DNA of 64,000 nucleotides. Source: Triticum aestivum (taxonomy: Eukaryota > Streptophyta > Magnoliopsida > Poales > Poaceae). The stretch is taken from assembly GCF_018294505.1 (NCBI RefSeq), contig NC_057810.1:707807859-707871858 (forward strand), in the 5' to 3' direction. The position numbers and the translations under genes were made by a program. The notes below the pieces were generated by a model. The model ran no database searches, was not told where the DNA came from, and saw nothing but the letters and a program-made list of their open reading frames with translations. Below, one piece after another: positions 1-13,300 of the stretch. The stretch's first letter is position 1. Every line of letters begins with the position of its first letter.

Positions 1-1982
1 TTGCGGGAATTTCGAAAGGTATTCCTACTTCCAAATTTTTTACAATTTCAAAAATAGTTAATGTTTCAAAAAATTGTTCGCAAATTATAGAATTGTTCGT
101 GGAATTTCAAAAAATGTTCAAGTTTTAAAATAATTGTACTTAATTCTAGAAAATGCCACAGTTAAAAATGTTGTCCCTTTTATCAAAAACTTGTTTGCAA
201 TTTTATAAATTGTTCTCGTTTTCAAATTTGGTCCTTTTTCAAAAAAAAATGTTTATGTTTAACAAAAAAATTGAATTCTAAAAAATCTCTTTAGAAATTT
301 GTAATTTCCATGTTTTAAAAAACAATTTACTTTTTCCAAAAATAAAATCATGCTCAATTTTTAAATTGTTTAATCTATTTGCAGTTTATGGTTGATAGAC
401 ATTGAGCTACGGTTTTAGATACCGAATATCACTAATTAGAGCCTCTCTAGCAGATACTTTATAACTCCAGTGAACTGCGTTATACAGGACGGGCCAAAAA
501 ATGGCTCGATCAGATCTCGAAAAAAATGGCTCGGCCCGTAATTTTTTTTAGCGGAGGCCCATAAACTGCCCCCGTTTTCAGCTATATATTTGGAACCTCC
601 TCCCTCTGAAGAGAAATCATCTCCCCTCCGGCTATCATTTCCTGCGCCTCCGGCCACCGGATCTCTCCGGCGATGTCGACCGCGAATGCAGGGCGTGGCA
701 GCGGTGATGGTCTCGTTCGTCGTGGAGGCTTCGAGTATCACGGTGGAGACGTCGCACGCGGTGGCTTCGTTACCCGCAAGCGCCGGAAGGCGACATGGCA
801 AGTGGGTCCGGCCTCCGCCCTGCCGTGTCAGACAAGTAGAGAGAGGCAGCATGCACGCGTGGTGCCAAGCCCCGCAGCACCAGAGCGAGTTTGCGTGCGT
901 GGACGACCTTCCGGCGCTGCGGCCGGCTCTTCAACCCAGCGATCCAGCGGCAGCACACGACCGAGCGGGCATTCTTTGAGGCAAGCGCCGCCACCGCTGC
1001 TGGAGATGCGTTGCGCAATTGCTGGCGGCATGGGAGGAGTACCAGCTTCAAACCCGACTCTACCGTTCGCTGATCTACAACATGATGCACGGAGGCCAGC
1101 CACTGCCTGCCGAAGTCATCTCCAGCGACGAGGACGACGAGGGCAACTTCGACGAATAGAACCCCAGTGATGTTTAACTAGAAGTAGACCCCCGCGTAGT
1201 ATTAACTACTTTAATTTCTAGTTAAACTATGTTTAATTAGGTTGTATTTGTGGAACTCCTGCGAACTCCTGCTATGTATGACTATGTTTAGTTATGGCGC
1301 GAACTTACTAGTTTTCAAAATCATGTTGAATTCCGGTGAACTATGCGGGGTCGGTTATGTCTTCGCGCTTGTCGTCCCGCAAAATTTGTTTACGGAAGCC
1401 TGTAAACCAATTTTGCGGCCCGTTCGGTTGCGGGGTCTGCTAGAGATGTTCTTTTTGTGGCTAGCGTCGTTCTTTACTAGCAATAGGTACTTTGTTCGAC
1501 CCGTCACAAAGACTGTTTCATGGGAATTTCTGGGAACTTCCTTTTAAGTTTTTCCTCTTTGTTTTCTTTCTTTATGGTTCGCGCTGCAAATCTAACCCAA
1601 GACCATGCGAGTATTGGTGATTAGCACAGCGGCCAGCTCGCTAGGAGGTAGAGCGTTCGAATCCCATCCCCAGCGCCTTCTTTTTCTCTTTTAATAACTT
1701 AATAATTCAAAAAAAACAAGTCTTTTACTTTTTTTTGCGGGGTAAAGATTTCTCAAGTCTAGGATAAGACTAGAGTCGCACACTAAAACGTCTCACAAAT
1801 CGTCTCTAAGTTAATTAAAATTAAATACTTATTTTCTTAGACGCTAATTCTAAGGAAAAAGGATTGTGACGCTCCATAAACGTCTTAAGAAGCGTCTTTA
1901 GGTCGCTAGTGTCCATATGCTTAGAGACGAATAAAATAGCGTCCTAGAAAAAGCGACCTTACGTGGTGTTTTTGTTGTAGTG
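1..1982. mobile_element. CACTA (En/Spm-type) transposon, one end and adjoining interior
   Basis: The right border reads ...TTTTTGTTGTAGTG at 1969-1982, the reverse complement of CACTACAACAAAAA, which is a CACTA-superfamily terminus. The 250 bases before it (about 1740-1970) are packed with CGTCT/AGACG and GCGTC motifs in both orientations, as expected of subterminal transposase-binding repeats. No matching CACTA start occurs in the window, so the other end lies to the left. At 1983 the sequence changes abruptly to Gypsy integrase coding sequence, so the element interrupts that fragment. Positions 1-430 are very AT-rich with TTCAAAAAATGTTC-like phrases and hold no gene I can support. Positions 1160-1740 also hold no gene. 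The 3-bp target duplication cannot be tested. Confidence 0.75.
673..1159 (+). pseudogene. Decayed small ORF inside the CACTA element, function unknown
   Basis: A GC-rich block follows a TATATAT box at 583-589. A frame opens at ATG 673 (MSTANAGRGSGDGLVRRGG...). Plausible coding sequence then moves to a second frame (about 905-1010, RQHTTERAFFEASAATAAGD) and to a third (about 1011-1159, AAWEEYQLQTRLYRSLIYNM, ending in an acidic tail EVISSDEDDEGNFDE and TAG at 1157-1159). Two frameshifts are needed to join the segments, so it is called broken. I do not recognise a domain. The TATA box, GC-rich coding block and acidic tail suggest a former gene carried by the transposon, not random open frame. 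It could also be a captured host fragment. Confidence 0.4.
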
Positions 1983-2222
1983 ATAGCCGAGCGGCTAAGT
2001 GCCAAAAGGCCCGCCTCTTCAATCAGGTCGACACCGTCTTCACATGCTTCTCTTGCTTCTGCTTCGGTGTACATCGTGACGCGCGGCGAGTCGAACTCGA
2101 CGTCGGTCGGGATGACGGCTTCGGATCCGTAGACGAGGAAGAACCGGGTGAACCCGGTCGGCCGGTTTGGTGTTGTGCGCAGACTCCAGAGACCGGCGGG
2201 CAACTCGTCGAGGAATTTGCAC
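1983..2222 (-). pseudogene. Ty3-Gypsy integrase carboxy-terminal fragment
   Basis: On the minus strand the frame reads [20 protein letters not shown], then VYGSEAVIPTD, then a segment ending in LIEEAGLLALSRSAI. These are the conserved end of the integrase core and following region of plant Gypsy pol proteins (the [29 protein letters not shown] type). The fragment is cut on the left by the CACTA end at 1982 and on the right by the outer edge of the Copia 3' LTR, so it is the oldest recognisable layer here. No catalytic residues are included. Confidence 0.8.
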
Positions 2223-2298
2223 AGACTGAGGGGGGGGGGGGTGAATAGGCGATTTTTACGAATTCTTCACTGAGGAATTTGCTGGTGAGGAAATTCCT
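2223..2298 (-). repeat. Outer piece of the Copia 3' LTR
   Basis: This short stretch between the Gypsy integrase fragment and the left TTCCT duplication contains the Copia phrases GAATTCTTCACTGAGGAATT and GAGGAAATTCCT and continues naturally into 14466 once the Gypsy is removed. It begins with a poly-G run near 2230-2241. Confidence 0.65.
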
Positions 2299-5200
2299 TG
2301 TCACATCCCTAGCTTCTGGTAATACTCTAGGCTAGCTTCATGTGTGCATCATGTTTAAATTCTGAAATTTGAATTGAGGGAATTTTGGAAGCCTCAAAAA
2401 CTTAAATAAAAGAGGGGCAAAACCCTAGAAATCTCATTCATTGCTCCAAAGTGCTCCTCTTAAATGTTTGATAATTTTTGGTAAGGGTTCTGGTCCCAAC
2501 CAAAATATTGAACATTTTTAAGGATTTATTTTTGGGACTTTGGATTTAATTCATTAGCTATTTGAATTTGAATTATATTCATATAATTAGAATATAATTT
2601 CAAATACCCCCTGAAATATTTTATAAGCTTTTGGAAAAGTCCATCTAGCAATATAAAATATTCAGAGGAGCTTTGGCATTGTTTGAATTATTATTTTAAT
2701 TCAAAACAGTGGCAAAATAAATTAAATAAAACAAACAGAACAGAAAAAAAATAAAAAAGAGTAGAAAACCTACCTGGGCCACTTACTGCAGCCTACCTGG
2801 CCCAGCCCCCCAGCTGGCCCAGCCCACCTCCCCCCTTGTCCTCTTCTTCCTCTGCCAGTAGGCAGAGGCGAGGCGTGGCGCGCGCCCGAAGAGCTCCGTC
2901 CACCTCCTGCTTCGCCGTGGCAGCCTCCCCGACTCCCTCGCGACGCCACGGAGACGCCTCGACCCCCTCGACCTCCCCTCTCTTCCCCTGGACCCCGTTC
3001 CCTCCTCTGCTTCCCTCCCGCGCACACCACCGAGCGGAGCTCGCCGCCATCGTCGCCGTACCCATGGCCACCGGCCACCCCTAGCCTCATCGACGCCCCA
3101 GGAAGCTCCGCCGGTCCTCCCTCGTCCTCCTCGTATTCTCACGCGACTAGAAGAGCCCCGAAACGCCGCCCCCGACGTTTTCCCCCTCGCCGGCCGCCGA
3201 GGATCTTCTCCGTCGATTCGGCCACTCCGGCGCGCCCCCGAGCCCACTAACCCTCCCTGCAGCTCCGCGGTGATCCCTCGACCCGATTCCCCCTCTCCCC
3301 GTGCCCCACCTCCCTCTCTAGCTAGCCCCACCACCTTGCCCGAGAATCCCTCGCCGCCGGCCATGGCGCCGTCGCGGCCACAGCCGTCGCCGCTTGCTTA
3401 TGAGCCCGCCAACGCGCTCAGCGCATCCGAAGGAGCTCAAATCACCCAACTGCTGCTCCTCCCGTGCTCTGTGGCTTGGTTCCCGTCGATAGCCGAACTC
3501 CAGCAGCCGCAAAAGAGCTCGCCGCCGGCAGCTCCGGCCACCCCAGCTGCTGTCGCTTACCTCTTTAGATGCACCTTCCTCCCAGGAACCCGTAGGAGCA
3601 AACCGCATGTCAAATGGTGCTCCGTAGCGAGCGCACGGTGCACCTCCGCTGTCGGCCGTGGTCGTCGCCGGCGACACTCCGGCGACTGCCGACGTGGCAC
3701 GCCTAATTAGCACTAATGACCACACTAAACACCCCCCCACAGCCACTGACAGTGGGCCCCGTAGTGGGTCAAAGCCCGGGTCAACGCGGGATTAGCCCCT
3801 GTGTCACTGACGTGTGGACCCCACACGTCAGGTTTGACCCGAGCCGGCCCCTGTTGACTTGCTGACGTCATGCCAACGTCATGCTGATGCAGTAATGCTT
3901 TCTGGATTTAATTTAATTCTGAAATTCCAGAAAAATGCCTAAAACTTCCAAAATTCATAGAAAATTAACCGTAACTCCAAATTAAATAAATTATATATGA
4001 AAAATTATCAGAAAAATTCAAGGAATCCATATGTACCATTTTCATGCATGTTAGAACAACTTATAGCTGCTGTTTAGCACAATCAATTAATTGGCATTTA
4101 AATAATCACATGTGGGGTTTGAAATTGAACCTAGGGTTCAAACCAACTCCATCTAACTTGTTGCTAGATGCATTAGCTCAAAACACATTCATATTTCCAT
4201 GTCATGAGCATGCATCATATTGTGCATTGCATTGATTGTATTTCTTCCTTGTTGCCGGTATCTGTTCCCTTTCGATAGACGTGATACCGATGATGTGATC
4301 GTTGACACTGATGAAGACTCAATGTTATCTTCAGAAGTGCCAGGCAAGCAAAACCCCCTTGTTCATTCCGATACAATCCTACTCTCTCGCTCCTGCTCTC
4401 TTTTAATGCATTAGGACAACAACGATTCAACTGTTACTTGCTGCGGTAGCTGAACCCCTTTATCCTTTGCATGACCTGTCATTGCCACAGTAAATAGATG
4501 AAACCCACTAGCATGAGTAGGAGTTGTTTGAGCCCTGTTGTGCCTACTCATTCATGCTTGTTTGTCATGCCTGCTACTGCTTAGAGTTGAGTCAGGTCTG
4601 ATTCATCGGGTATGAATCAGAGGTGTGTGAACATGTCCTACTGTGTGTGAGCTAAGTGTGTGAACACGATTTGGTAAAAGGTGTCGGTGAGAGGCCATGT
4701 AGGAGTACATGGTGGGTTGTCTCATTGAAGCCGTCCTTAGGAACTGAGTTCTGTGTTTGTGATCCATGATTCAGCTACTACCATACATTGGGCCCTGAAA
4801 TATGACCCCGCTCGACTTCTTATTCACCCTCGTCCTCTATCCAGGAGTTGCAAGTAGTTTCTGGTGTTTGTAGCTTACTGGAGGCCGTGGACAGCGCTGA
4901 CCGTAGGGGTGGGCTGTGATGCGGTAGGTACGTGGCACGGAGTACCGGATGCCCGTTTGGTGTCTCGGGAACCCTGTTCACATCGTTTGGGGCTGTGAGC
5001 GAAACTCCGGCCGGATCTCCTCATGGATGGAACCCGAATAGGCGATAAACCTGGACTATAGACTTGAGTGTTTAGGTAGGTCGTGGTCTACACCCACGTC
5101 GGCTTTCGCTTGAAGTCTGCCGAGCACATGTCGTGTGCAGACGCTAAGTGGTGGAAACATGTATGAAGAAGTACACCCCTGCAGGGTTAACATCATCTAT

Positions 5201-6402
5201 TCGAATAGCCGTGTCCGCGGAAAAGGACTTCTGGGTTGCTTATATCAGTTCATAGACAAGTGAAAGTGGATACTCTAAAATACGCAAGATAAGCGTGAGT
5301 GCTATGGATGGCGCTCTCGTAGGGAGACGGGAGCGGATCCATAGTGGTGTATTGATATGGGGAATATGTGGACTCGTGTGCGCCACCTCAAAGAGTCGCT
5401 TGCAGTCGTAGTTTAGGATAGCCACCGAGTCAAAGCTGGCTTGCTGCAGTTCAACCCCACCATCCCCTTTGTTGATAATGATGCATATGTAGTTAGTTCT
5501 GATGTAAGTCTTGCTGGGTACATTTGTACTCACGTTTGCCTATTTATGTTTTTGCAGAGAGACTTCGGTCTCGCTAGTAGTTTCGCGTGGACTTCGACGT
5601 TTAGCTTGTTACCTCAGCTACGATCTTGTGCCCTCGGCAGGATCTGGTAGATAGTCAGGCTTCTCAGCCTTTTTCATTTATAGATGTCTGTACTCAGACA
5701 TGATAGCTTCCGCTTGTGTTTTGACTTGTATGCTCTGATTGTTGGGTCATGAGACCCTTGATTGTAATATCTCGCTCCTCGGAGCCTATTGAATAAATTA
5801 CTTGAGTCGTAGAGTCATGTTGTGATGCCATGTTGTATTTGCACATATCGAGCATATTGTGTGTATGTTATTGAAATGCTTGGTATGTGTGGGATCTGAC
5901 CATCTAGTTGTTTATCCTTAGTAGCCTCTCTTACCGAGAAATGTCTCCTAGTGTTTCCACTGAGCCATGGTAGCTTGCTACTGCTCCGAAACACTTAGGC
6001 TGGCCGGCATGTGTCCTTCTTCGTTCCTGTGTCTGTCCCTTCGGGGAAATGTCACGCGATGAATACCGGAGTCCTGTTAGCCCGCTACAGCCCGGTTCAC
6101 CAGAGTCCTGCTAGCCCAGTGCTACAGCCTGGATTCACTCGCTGATGGCCGACACGTTCGATGCTGGGTCATGGATGCCTGTCCCTGTAAGTCTGTGCCA
6201 CTTTGGGTTTACGACTAGCCATGTCAGCCCGGGCTCCTTATCATATGGATGCTAGCGACACCGTCATATACGTGTGCCAAAAGGCGCAAACGGTCCCGGG
6301 CTAAGGTAAGGCGACACCCGTGGGAATACCGTGCGTGAGGCCGCAAAGTGATATGAGGTGTTACATGCTAGATCGATGTGGCATTGAGTCGGGGTCCTGA
6401 CA
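2299..6402 (+). repeat. 5' LTR of the TTCCT Gypsy element
   Basis: It starts TGTCAC and ends TGACA, 4,104 bp. A GC-rich block (about 2790-3720) is open in several frames on both strands (for example a minus frame at 3364-2783 and a plus frame at 3270-3710). I read these as composition artefacts because overlapping frames are equally open, the block is repeated in the right LTR with indels that break frame, and no domain is seen. The rest is AT-rich or mixed sequence without a gene. LTR promoter elements were not pinpointed. Confidence 0.92.
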
Positions 6403-6405
6403 GCG

Positions 6406-6418
6406 TTGGTATCAGAGC
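6406..6418 (+). other. Primer-binding site of the TTCCT Gypsy element
   Basis: TTGGTATCAGAGC begins four bases inside the left LTR. It matches the complement of the initiator-methionine tRNA 3' end used by many plant Gypsy and Copia elements, and fixes the element's orientation as plus. Confidence 0.85.
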
Positions 6419-9400
6419 TTGACTGCCTGTAGGATTACCAAGCCAAATGGTCGAAGTTGAGTCTAGAAATTCTTTAGTTATATAAGGGAATTGATTGTGG
6501 GATGGAACGTAAGGCTCTTTTTACTCCTTATACCTTATGCCTTCTGATCTGAGTCATCATCTTCTCTTCTACGGGGATTAAGAACTAGGCTATCTCTTCT
6601 TTCTATCAGGATCACGCGTTACTAATCCGTAGACCTATAGAATTCTTGGAATTAAGCCTCAGTTCAGTTTCTACCTCTGTATGTTAATTATTGATCTCGA
6701 GACCTTGATATCGTGCTTCTGAGTGGCTATGCCACCCTTTTGTGAATGTCTCAAATCTTTTCTGAGCATTTACAGCCGTTATGCTGTCCGAGTCATCCCA
6801 GGTTTCTAAATAGTCTGATGCATTTGCAAAATCCTTTCCCTCTGGTTTCGATGTTCCTTTATGCCAGCTCAATCACACTAATTGTTGAGTTGAGGTATTC
6901 TATTGCCTTGACATTTATGTCGGAATTATTATTATGACCCTAGGTGTCTCAGGGGATCATCTAGTGGTCTAGCCATGATTTGTGTCCTAGTGTGATGATT
7001 CTGGCCATCATTCTCGAAAGCATCCCGTGATGCTACTTAGTAATAGGTATTCTATTTCTGGGTTCTGAACCCGAGATTCACTCTACCTACTTCATGTTGA
7101 TAGTAATTGCTAGTGCCTTTAGGATATTAGTAACCTTTGCGATAGTCCTTGAAGTCCGTGGTATCTTCTTCTTCCAAATACCATGAACTACTTATGGCAG
7201 AAGTTCCTCGTTGAACTGAAATATCACAACAAGATTATTCTTGATGAGTTCTCCATTATATATTGTGGCTCTGCCAGTTCTACCTTTCTGCATGGGTTAT
7301 CCGGAAGAAATATGTTGAACTTCGTTCGACATGCTAATCCATGCATCCACAACTCAGAAAATCATATGTTCTTTTGAGTTGTCCCATCTTAGTTGTTTCC
7401 GACCCTCGCCTATCAATTGATAGTCAAGAGTATGCGTGCATTCGTTCGTCGATGCCTATTACCCTTGTGGTCCGCCAAGCCATTCTATTTCAGAATGAAT
7501 AGGAGAAACAAACTCCGGAATCTCATCCATATCCAGGATTGGGTCAAAAAAAAGTTGTGCTCCGCAGATCAAATTACTAATCCAGCTTTTGTTCTGTTCT
7601 ACCTTGGAGTATTACCATCTTTATATCGGGATTGTTATAGGAATTGCACACCATCCTATGAAGTCTTGGTACAGTGATACTTCTTGCCATCATTAGTCAT
7701 TCCTCGGTCTTCGTGTTGATGCAACCGGAATACCGACAAGTGAATTATGATGTGTGAAATCAATACGCCTAGCAACCTCGTTGCTGGGTAGTTAAAGGAC
7801 AATAATTTCATTCTTAGTGTGTTGGTTATTGAATCATCATTCTAAGATTGATCGTGCTACCTAGTCCATTCTCCTGGTTCACTCCTCGATCGATGAGTTA
7901 GGATTATTTCAAATCCTTGCTCTATTGATCATATCGTCTTGCCCTCAAAGGCAAGATTGTTCTCAAGTTTAGTAACATACCGGTGGTTCGTGATTTTCCG
8001 AATATCTTCTCGGAAGTATTACCAGGTTGTCACCTGACTGTTATGTTAAGCTCGTGATCAAGTTGGTTTATCCTGGAAACCACCCTTTCTCCAAGAATCG
8101 GTGTTAGATATCCCTGAGCTAGTCGGTTAAGCTAGACAACAACTTGGAGAGTTGGAAGATAAAAGCTTGCCTGACTTAGTTCGTTCCAAAGGGATATTCT
8201 TGTGTAGTGTGTGTTGAAGAAAGATGATATCTTCATCGATCGGTCCCTGTGATCAGTTGCTGGACCTATTGTCTTATCAATCCTTTGATTTGAGTGTGGG
8301 CTATTGTCAAATCAAATCAGTACCAACGATGCTCGTAATGTTGTCTTACTCGTGGTTGATCCCTCGAGAATACACCATTACATCTTTGGTCTCACCAATA
8401 CTATCACCGTGTTCACATGATGGTGGAAGTCCAGTGATATGGAAATTCCGATGAGTTGTTGTTGAGCCCATCAGTAGCATTTTGTCTTCCCCCATGAATC
8501 ATGTTGAACATCAACCTAGTGTTGGAAACTTTTGAAAGCATTTTCTTCATGCTAGCTCATGAAGTACTTGTTAATGACAGGAATGATTTCCTCTTATACA
8601 CGTGCATTTGGTGAAAGTTGCCGCCGTGAATTTGAGGAAGATTGTTTTGTTTCCTTTGGAATCGTCCCAAATCAGTCATGCACACGTGCGAAGTATTCTG
8701 TAGTCTGGAGGCTTGCAACCTTCATTCTATATGTGTCCCTAGCACACTAAGCCACTGATTGACTTGTTCAAGGAAAAGAAGTCTATTCTTGGGATCTAAT
8801 CCATGGACTTGCGTAAAGACTTCGATATCCTCGATTATGGTTCCCCACCTGAACTCGGTAGTGTTTAATTATAAGACTACTACATGGCCATGCTTGTCTG
8901 GGACAACGTGTTGACATGTTTGTAGCAGAACCAGCTCATGTTTTGGAGCTTACTATCGTAGTTCATTCCCCGAGAATCTCGCAACGTCATCTCGTCGATT
9001 TGTGTTGCAAACTTTCATTTTTCTTTCTAGACTTGATGAGTCTTGGATATCCTGACACCAACCAGATCTGAATCTCAGGCAGATGTGATGGTTGGAACAT
9101 TTCCCAAGAATTATAATATTGGTCTTCCAATAACCGGCAAGGTGGATGTCGTGGCCAACACACCCATCTGGTAGACCTATTATTATAATATCTTGATTGA
9201 GGAAGTTGGCCACCTCCCCATAGGGATTTCGTAGGATTACTCCCTAGTTGCCCTATGGATTTCTGTGTTCCGAAGTCCGACCTTTTTACTTGATGTTCTA
9301 GATATCAAACCATATCTATGAATGGGTTACACTAGCACATCAAGGAGAACATTAGAAGCGGAGTGCTAAATGTCTCTCGGTCGATCATCCAGATTTTATT

Positions 9401-10364
9401 TCCTTGGCCTCGCTAGGGTGAAATCTGAGAAGGTGTTATCTTCCTTTGCATCTGCATCCTCCATCACCATTCATCATGGTAGTATGTTGTGTTGCCAGGA
9501 TCCTTGACACGGATGTTGGTAAAACCTTGATGAATGTGGAAATGCTCAAGTTCCTGAGAGCACGCACAAGCGCTAGGTATTATCGCCGGCACTAACCGGG
9601 ATTGCTCCTAGTCTCGTCGGTTATGCTATAACCACTTCCACAGTGAATTCACTCTCTAATGTTGGGTTCTTCCCCAGTTACCAGAATCATTCCCAGCATT
9701 TGCATTTTGTTCCCAGCTTGCACCGCCAATGTGTCATTCTACCATGGGCCTCCTCCATTTCCGGTGATAAGAAAATTCATCCATTATGTTGTCTTCAACA
9801 AGGTAATCCACATCATCCAAGTCCGAGTATGCCATTCTACCGACCCCCTCCAAATGATCGCTTGTGATTGCCTTAGGCTGGTATAAAGAGTTTCAATGAT
9901 CTTTGAATCAAAGGTAATTCTTTTTGCCACTTAAGGGGATATATCTACGAGTCACCTTCCCTAAGGTGCATCGTTATGGTATCATGGCAATTCAACTCCT
10001 CGCTACGTTGACAACCGATTACCACCTTAAGCGTGAAGTTGTTGTCTACCTAGTGAACCCTCGTCATCTGTCTCACTCCATTTCTTCAGATATGTGCTTT
10101 ATCTCTCAGCTCAAGAGATGTTGCTATGTCTCATCCCGAGAGTTACTCCTGAGTTGTTCGACCTCCGAGAAGAACGATTCTTTTAGGGTTTTTCCTTTCC
10201 TCTCGTTGTCATGATAGTTGGAGTTCTCAGAGCAAGACTTCAAGACAATGATGGTGATCGAGTCAACGTTCCTATGAAGTGCAACCTGGATCGTGAAGAT
10301 TATACTAGTTGCGTTTCCCCTTCACCTTACCCTACGCTTGAATCTCGAGACGAGATTCTTGTTT

Positions 10365-10377
10365 AGTGGGGGTGAGT
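10365..10377 (+). other. Polypurine tract of the TTCCT Gypsy element
   Basis: AGTGGGGGTGAGT lies directly against the TGTCACATCC start of the right LTR. It is the expected plus-strand priming site and agrees with the orientation given by the primer-binding site. Confidence 0.75.
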
Positions 10378-13300
10378 TGTCACATCCCTAGCTTCTGGTA
10401 ATACTCTAGGCTAGCTTCATGTGTGCATCATGTTTAAATTCTGAAATTTGAATTGAGGGAATTTTGGAAGCCTCAAAAACTTAAATAAAAGAGGGGCAAA
10501 AACCCTAGAAATCTCATTCATTGCTCCAAAGTGCTCCTCTTAAATGTTTGATAATTTTTGGTAAGGGTTCTGGTCCCAACCAAAATATTGAACATTTTTA
10601 AGGATTTATTTTTGGGACTTTGGATTTAATTCATTAGCTATTTGAATTTGAATTATATTCATATAATTAGAATATAATTTCAAATACCCCCTGAAATATT
10701 TTATAAGCTTTTGGAAAAGTCCATCTAGCAATATAAAATATTCAGAGGAGCTTTGGCATTGTTTGAATTATTATTTTAATTCAAAACAGTGGCAAAATAA
10801 ATTAAATAAAACAAACAGAACAGAAAAAAAATAAAAAAGAGTAGAAAACCTACCTGGGCCACTTACCGCAGCCTACCTGGCCCAGCCCCCCAGCCGGCCC
10901 AGCCCACCTCCCCCCTTGTCCTCTTCTTCCTCTGCCAGTAGGCAGAGGCGAGGCGTGGCGCGCGCCCGAAGAGCTCCGGCCACCTCCTGCTTCGCCGTGG
11001 CAGCCTCCCCGACTCCCTCGCGACGCCACGGAGACGCCTCGACCCCCTCGACCTCCCCTCTCTTCCCCTGGACCCCGTTCCCTCCTCTGCTTCCCTCCCG
11101 CGCACACCACCGAGCGGAGCTCGCCGCCATCGTCGCCGTACCCATGGCCACCGGCCACCCCTAGCCTCATCGACGCCCCAGGAAGCTCCGCCGGTCCTCC
11201 CTCGTCCTCCTCGTCGTCTCACGCGAACGCCGCCCCCGACGTTTTCCCCCTCGCCGGCCACCGAGGATCTTCTCCGTCGATTCGGCCACTCCGGCGCGCC
11301 CCCGAGCCCACTAACCCTCCCTGCAGCTCCACGGTGAGGCCTCGACCCGATTCCCCCTCTCCCCGTGCCCCACCTCCCTCTCTAGCTAGCCCCACCACCT
11401 TGGCCGAGAATCCCTCGCCGCCGGCCATGGCGCCGTCGCGGCCACAGCCGTCGCCGCTTGCTTATGAGCCCGCCAACGCGCTCAGCGCATCCGAAGGAGC
11501 TCAAATCACCCAACTGCTGCTCCTCCCGTGCTCTGTGGCTTGGTTCCCGTCGATAGCCGAACTCCGGCAGCCGCAAAAGAGCTCGCCGCCGGCAGCTCCG
11601 GCCACCCCAGCTGTTGTCGCTTACCTCTTTAGATGCGCCTTCCTCCCAGGAACCCGTAGGAGCAAACCGCATGTCAAATGGTGCTCCGTAGCGAGCGCAC
11701 GGTGCACCTCCGCTGTCGGCCGTGGTCGTCGCCGGCGACACTCCGGCGACTGCCGACGTGGCACGCCTAATTAGCACTAATGACCACACTAAACACCCCC
11801 CCACAGCCACTGACAGTGGGCCCCGTAGTGGGTCAAAGCCCGGGTCAACGCGGGATTAGCCCCTGTGTCACTGACGTGTGGACCCCACACGTCAGGTTTG
11901 ACCCAAGCCGGCCCATGTTGACTTGCTGACGTCATGCCAACGTCATGATGACGCAGTAATGCTTTCTGGATTTAATTTAATTCTGAAATTCCAGAAAAAT
12001 GCCTACAACTTCCAAAATTCATAGAAAATTAACCGTAACTCCAAATTAAATAAATTATATATGAAAAATTATCAGAAAAATTCAAGGAATCTATATGTAC
12101 CATTTTCATGCATGTTAGAACAACTTATAGCTGCTGTTTAGCACAAATCAATTAATTGGCATTTAAATAATCACATGTGGGGTTTGAAATTGAACCTAGG
12201 GTTCAAACCAACTCCATCTAACTTGTTGCTAGATGCATTAGCTCAAAACACATTCATATTTCCATGTCATGAGCATGCATCATATTGTGCATTGCATTGA
12301 TTGTATTTCTTCCTTGTTGCCGGTATCTGTTCCCTTTCGATAGACGTGATACCGATGATGTGATCGTTGACACTGATGAAGACTCAATGTTATCTTCAGA
12401 AGTGCCAGTCAAGCAAAACCCCCTTGTTCATTCCGATACAATCCTACTCTCTCGCTCCTGCTCTCTTTTAATGCATTAGGACAACAACGATTCAACTGTT
12501 ACTTGCTGCGGTAGCTGAACCCCTTTATCCTTTGCATGACCTGTCATTGCCACAGTAAAGATGAAACCCACTAGCATGAGTAGGAGTTGTTTGAGCCCTG
12601 TTGTGCCTACTCATTCATGCTTGTTTGTCATGCCTGCTACTGCTTAGAGTTGAGTCAGGTCTGATTCATCGGGTATGAATCAGAGGTGTGTGAACATGTC
12701 CTACTGTGTGTGAGCTAAGTGTGTGAACACGATTTGGTGAAAGGTGTCGGTGAGAGGCCATGTAGGAGTACATGGTGCGTTGTCTCATTGAAGCCGTCCT
12801 TAGGAACTGAGTTCTGTGTTTGTGATCCATGATTCAGCTACTACCATACATTGGGCCCTGAAATATGACCCCGCTCGACTTCTTATTCACCCTCGTCCTC
12901 TGTCCAGGAGTTGCAAGTAGTTTCTGGTGTTTGTAGCTTACTGGAGGCCGTGGACAGCGCTGACCGTAGGGGTGGGCTGTGATGCGGGAGGTATGTGGCA
13001 CGGAGTATCGGATGCCCGTTTGGTGTCTCGGGAACCCTGTTCACATCGTTTGGGGCTGTGAGCGAAACTCCGGCCGGATCTCCTCATGGATGGAACCCGA
13101 ATAGGCGATAAACCTGGACTAGAGACTTGAGTGTTTAGGTAGGTCGTGATCTACACCCACGTCGGCTTTCGCTTGAAGTCTGCCGAGCACATGTCGTGTG
13201 CAGACGCTAAGTGGTGGAAACATGTATGAAGAAGTACACCCCTGCAGGGTTAACATCATCTATTCGAATAGCCGTGTCCGCGGAAAAGGACTTTTGGGTT

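Larger units (their letters stand above)
6403..10377 (+). pseudogene. Decayed internal domain with Gypsy reverse-transcriptase remnants
   Basis: No frame above about 100 codons is open, but pol can be traced. At 7983-8025 the plus strand reads VVRDFPNIFSEVLP, the start of the Gypsy reverse-transcriptase domain. Near 8100-8170 there is QQLGELEDKSLPDL, matching the KQLEELLEKGFI region. At 8240-8430 a frame gives DQLLDLLSYQSFDLSVGYCQ and later REYTITSL, matching the FDLRSGYHQIKI and YEYTVMSFGL blocks. The YVDD box was not found. Just before the right LTR, about 10335-10365 reads TLESRDEILV followed by a stop, like the carboxy end of Tekay/Del pol. The decay far exceeds the divergence of the LTRs, so this copy was very likely mobilised by enzymes supplied in trans. 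Confidence 0.7.

Noticed and set aside
1603..1672. tRNA gene or tRNA-derived SINE
   Set aside because: There is a B-box-like GTTCGAATCCC and a following T-rich stretch, but I cannot fold a T-arm or acceptor stem around it.
2783..3746. GC-rich open frames of 140-190 codons inside the TTCCT Gypsy LTR (and 10863-11810)
   Set aside because: Several overlapping frames on both strands are equally open, an indel between LTRs breaks them, and LTRs are not expected to code.
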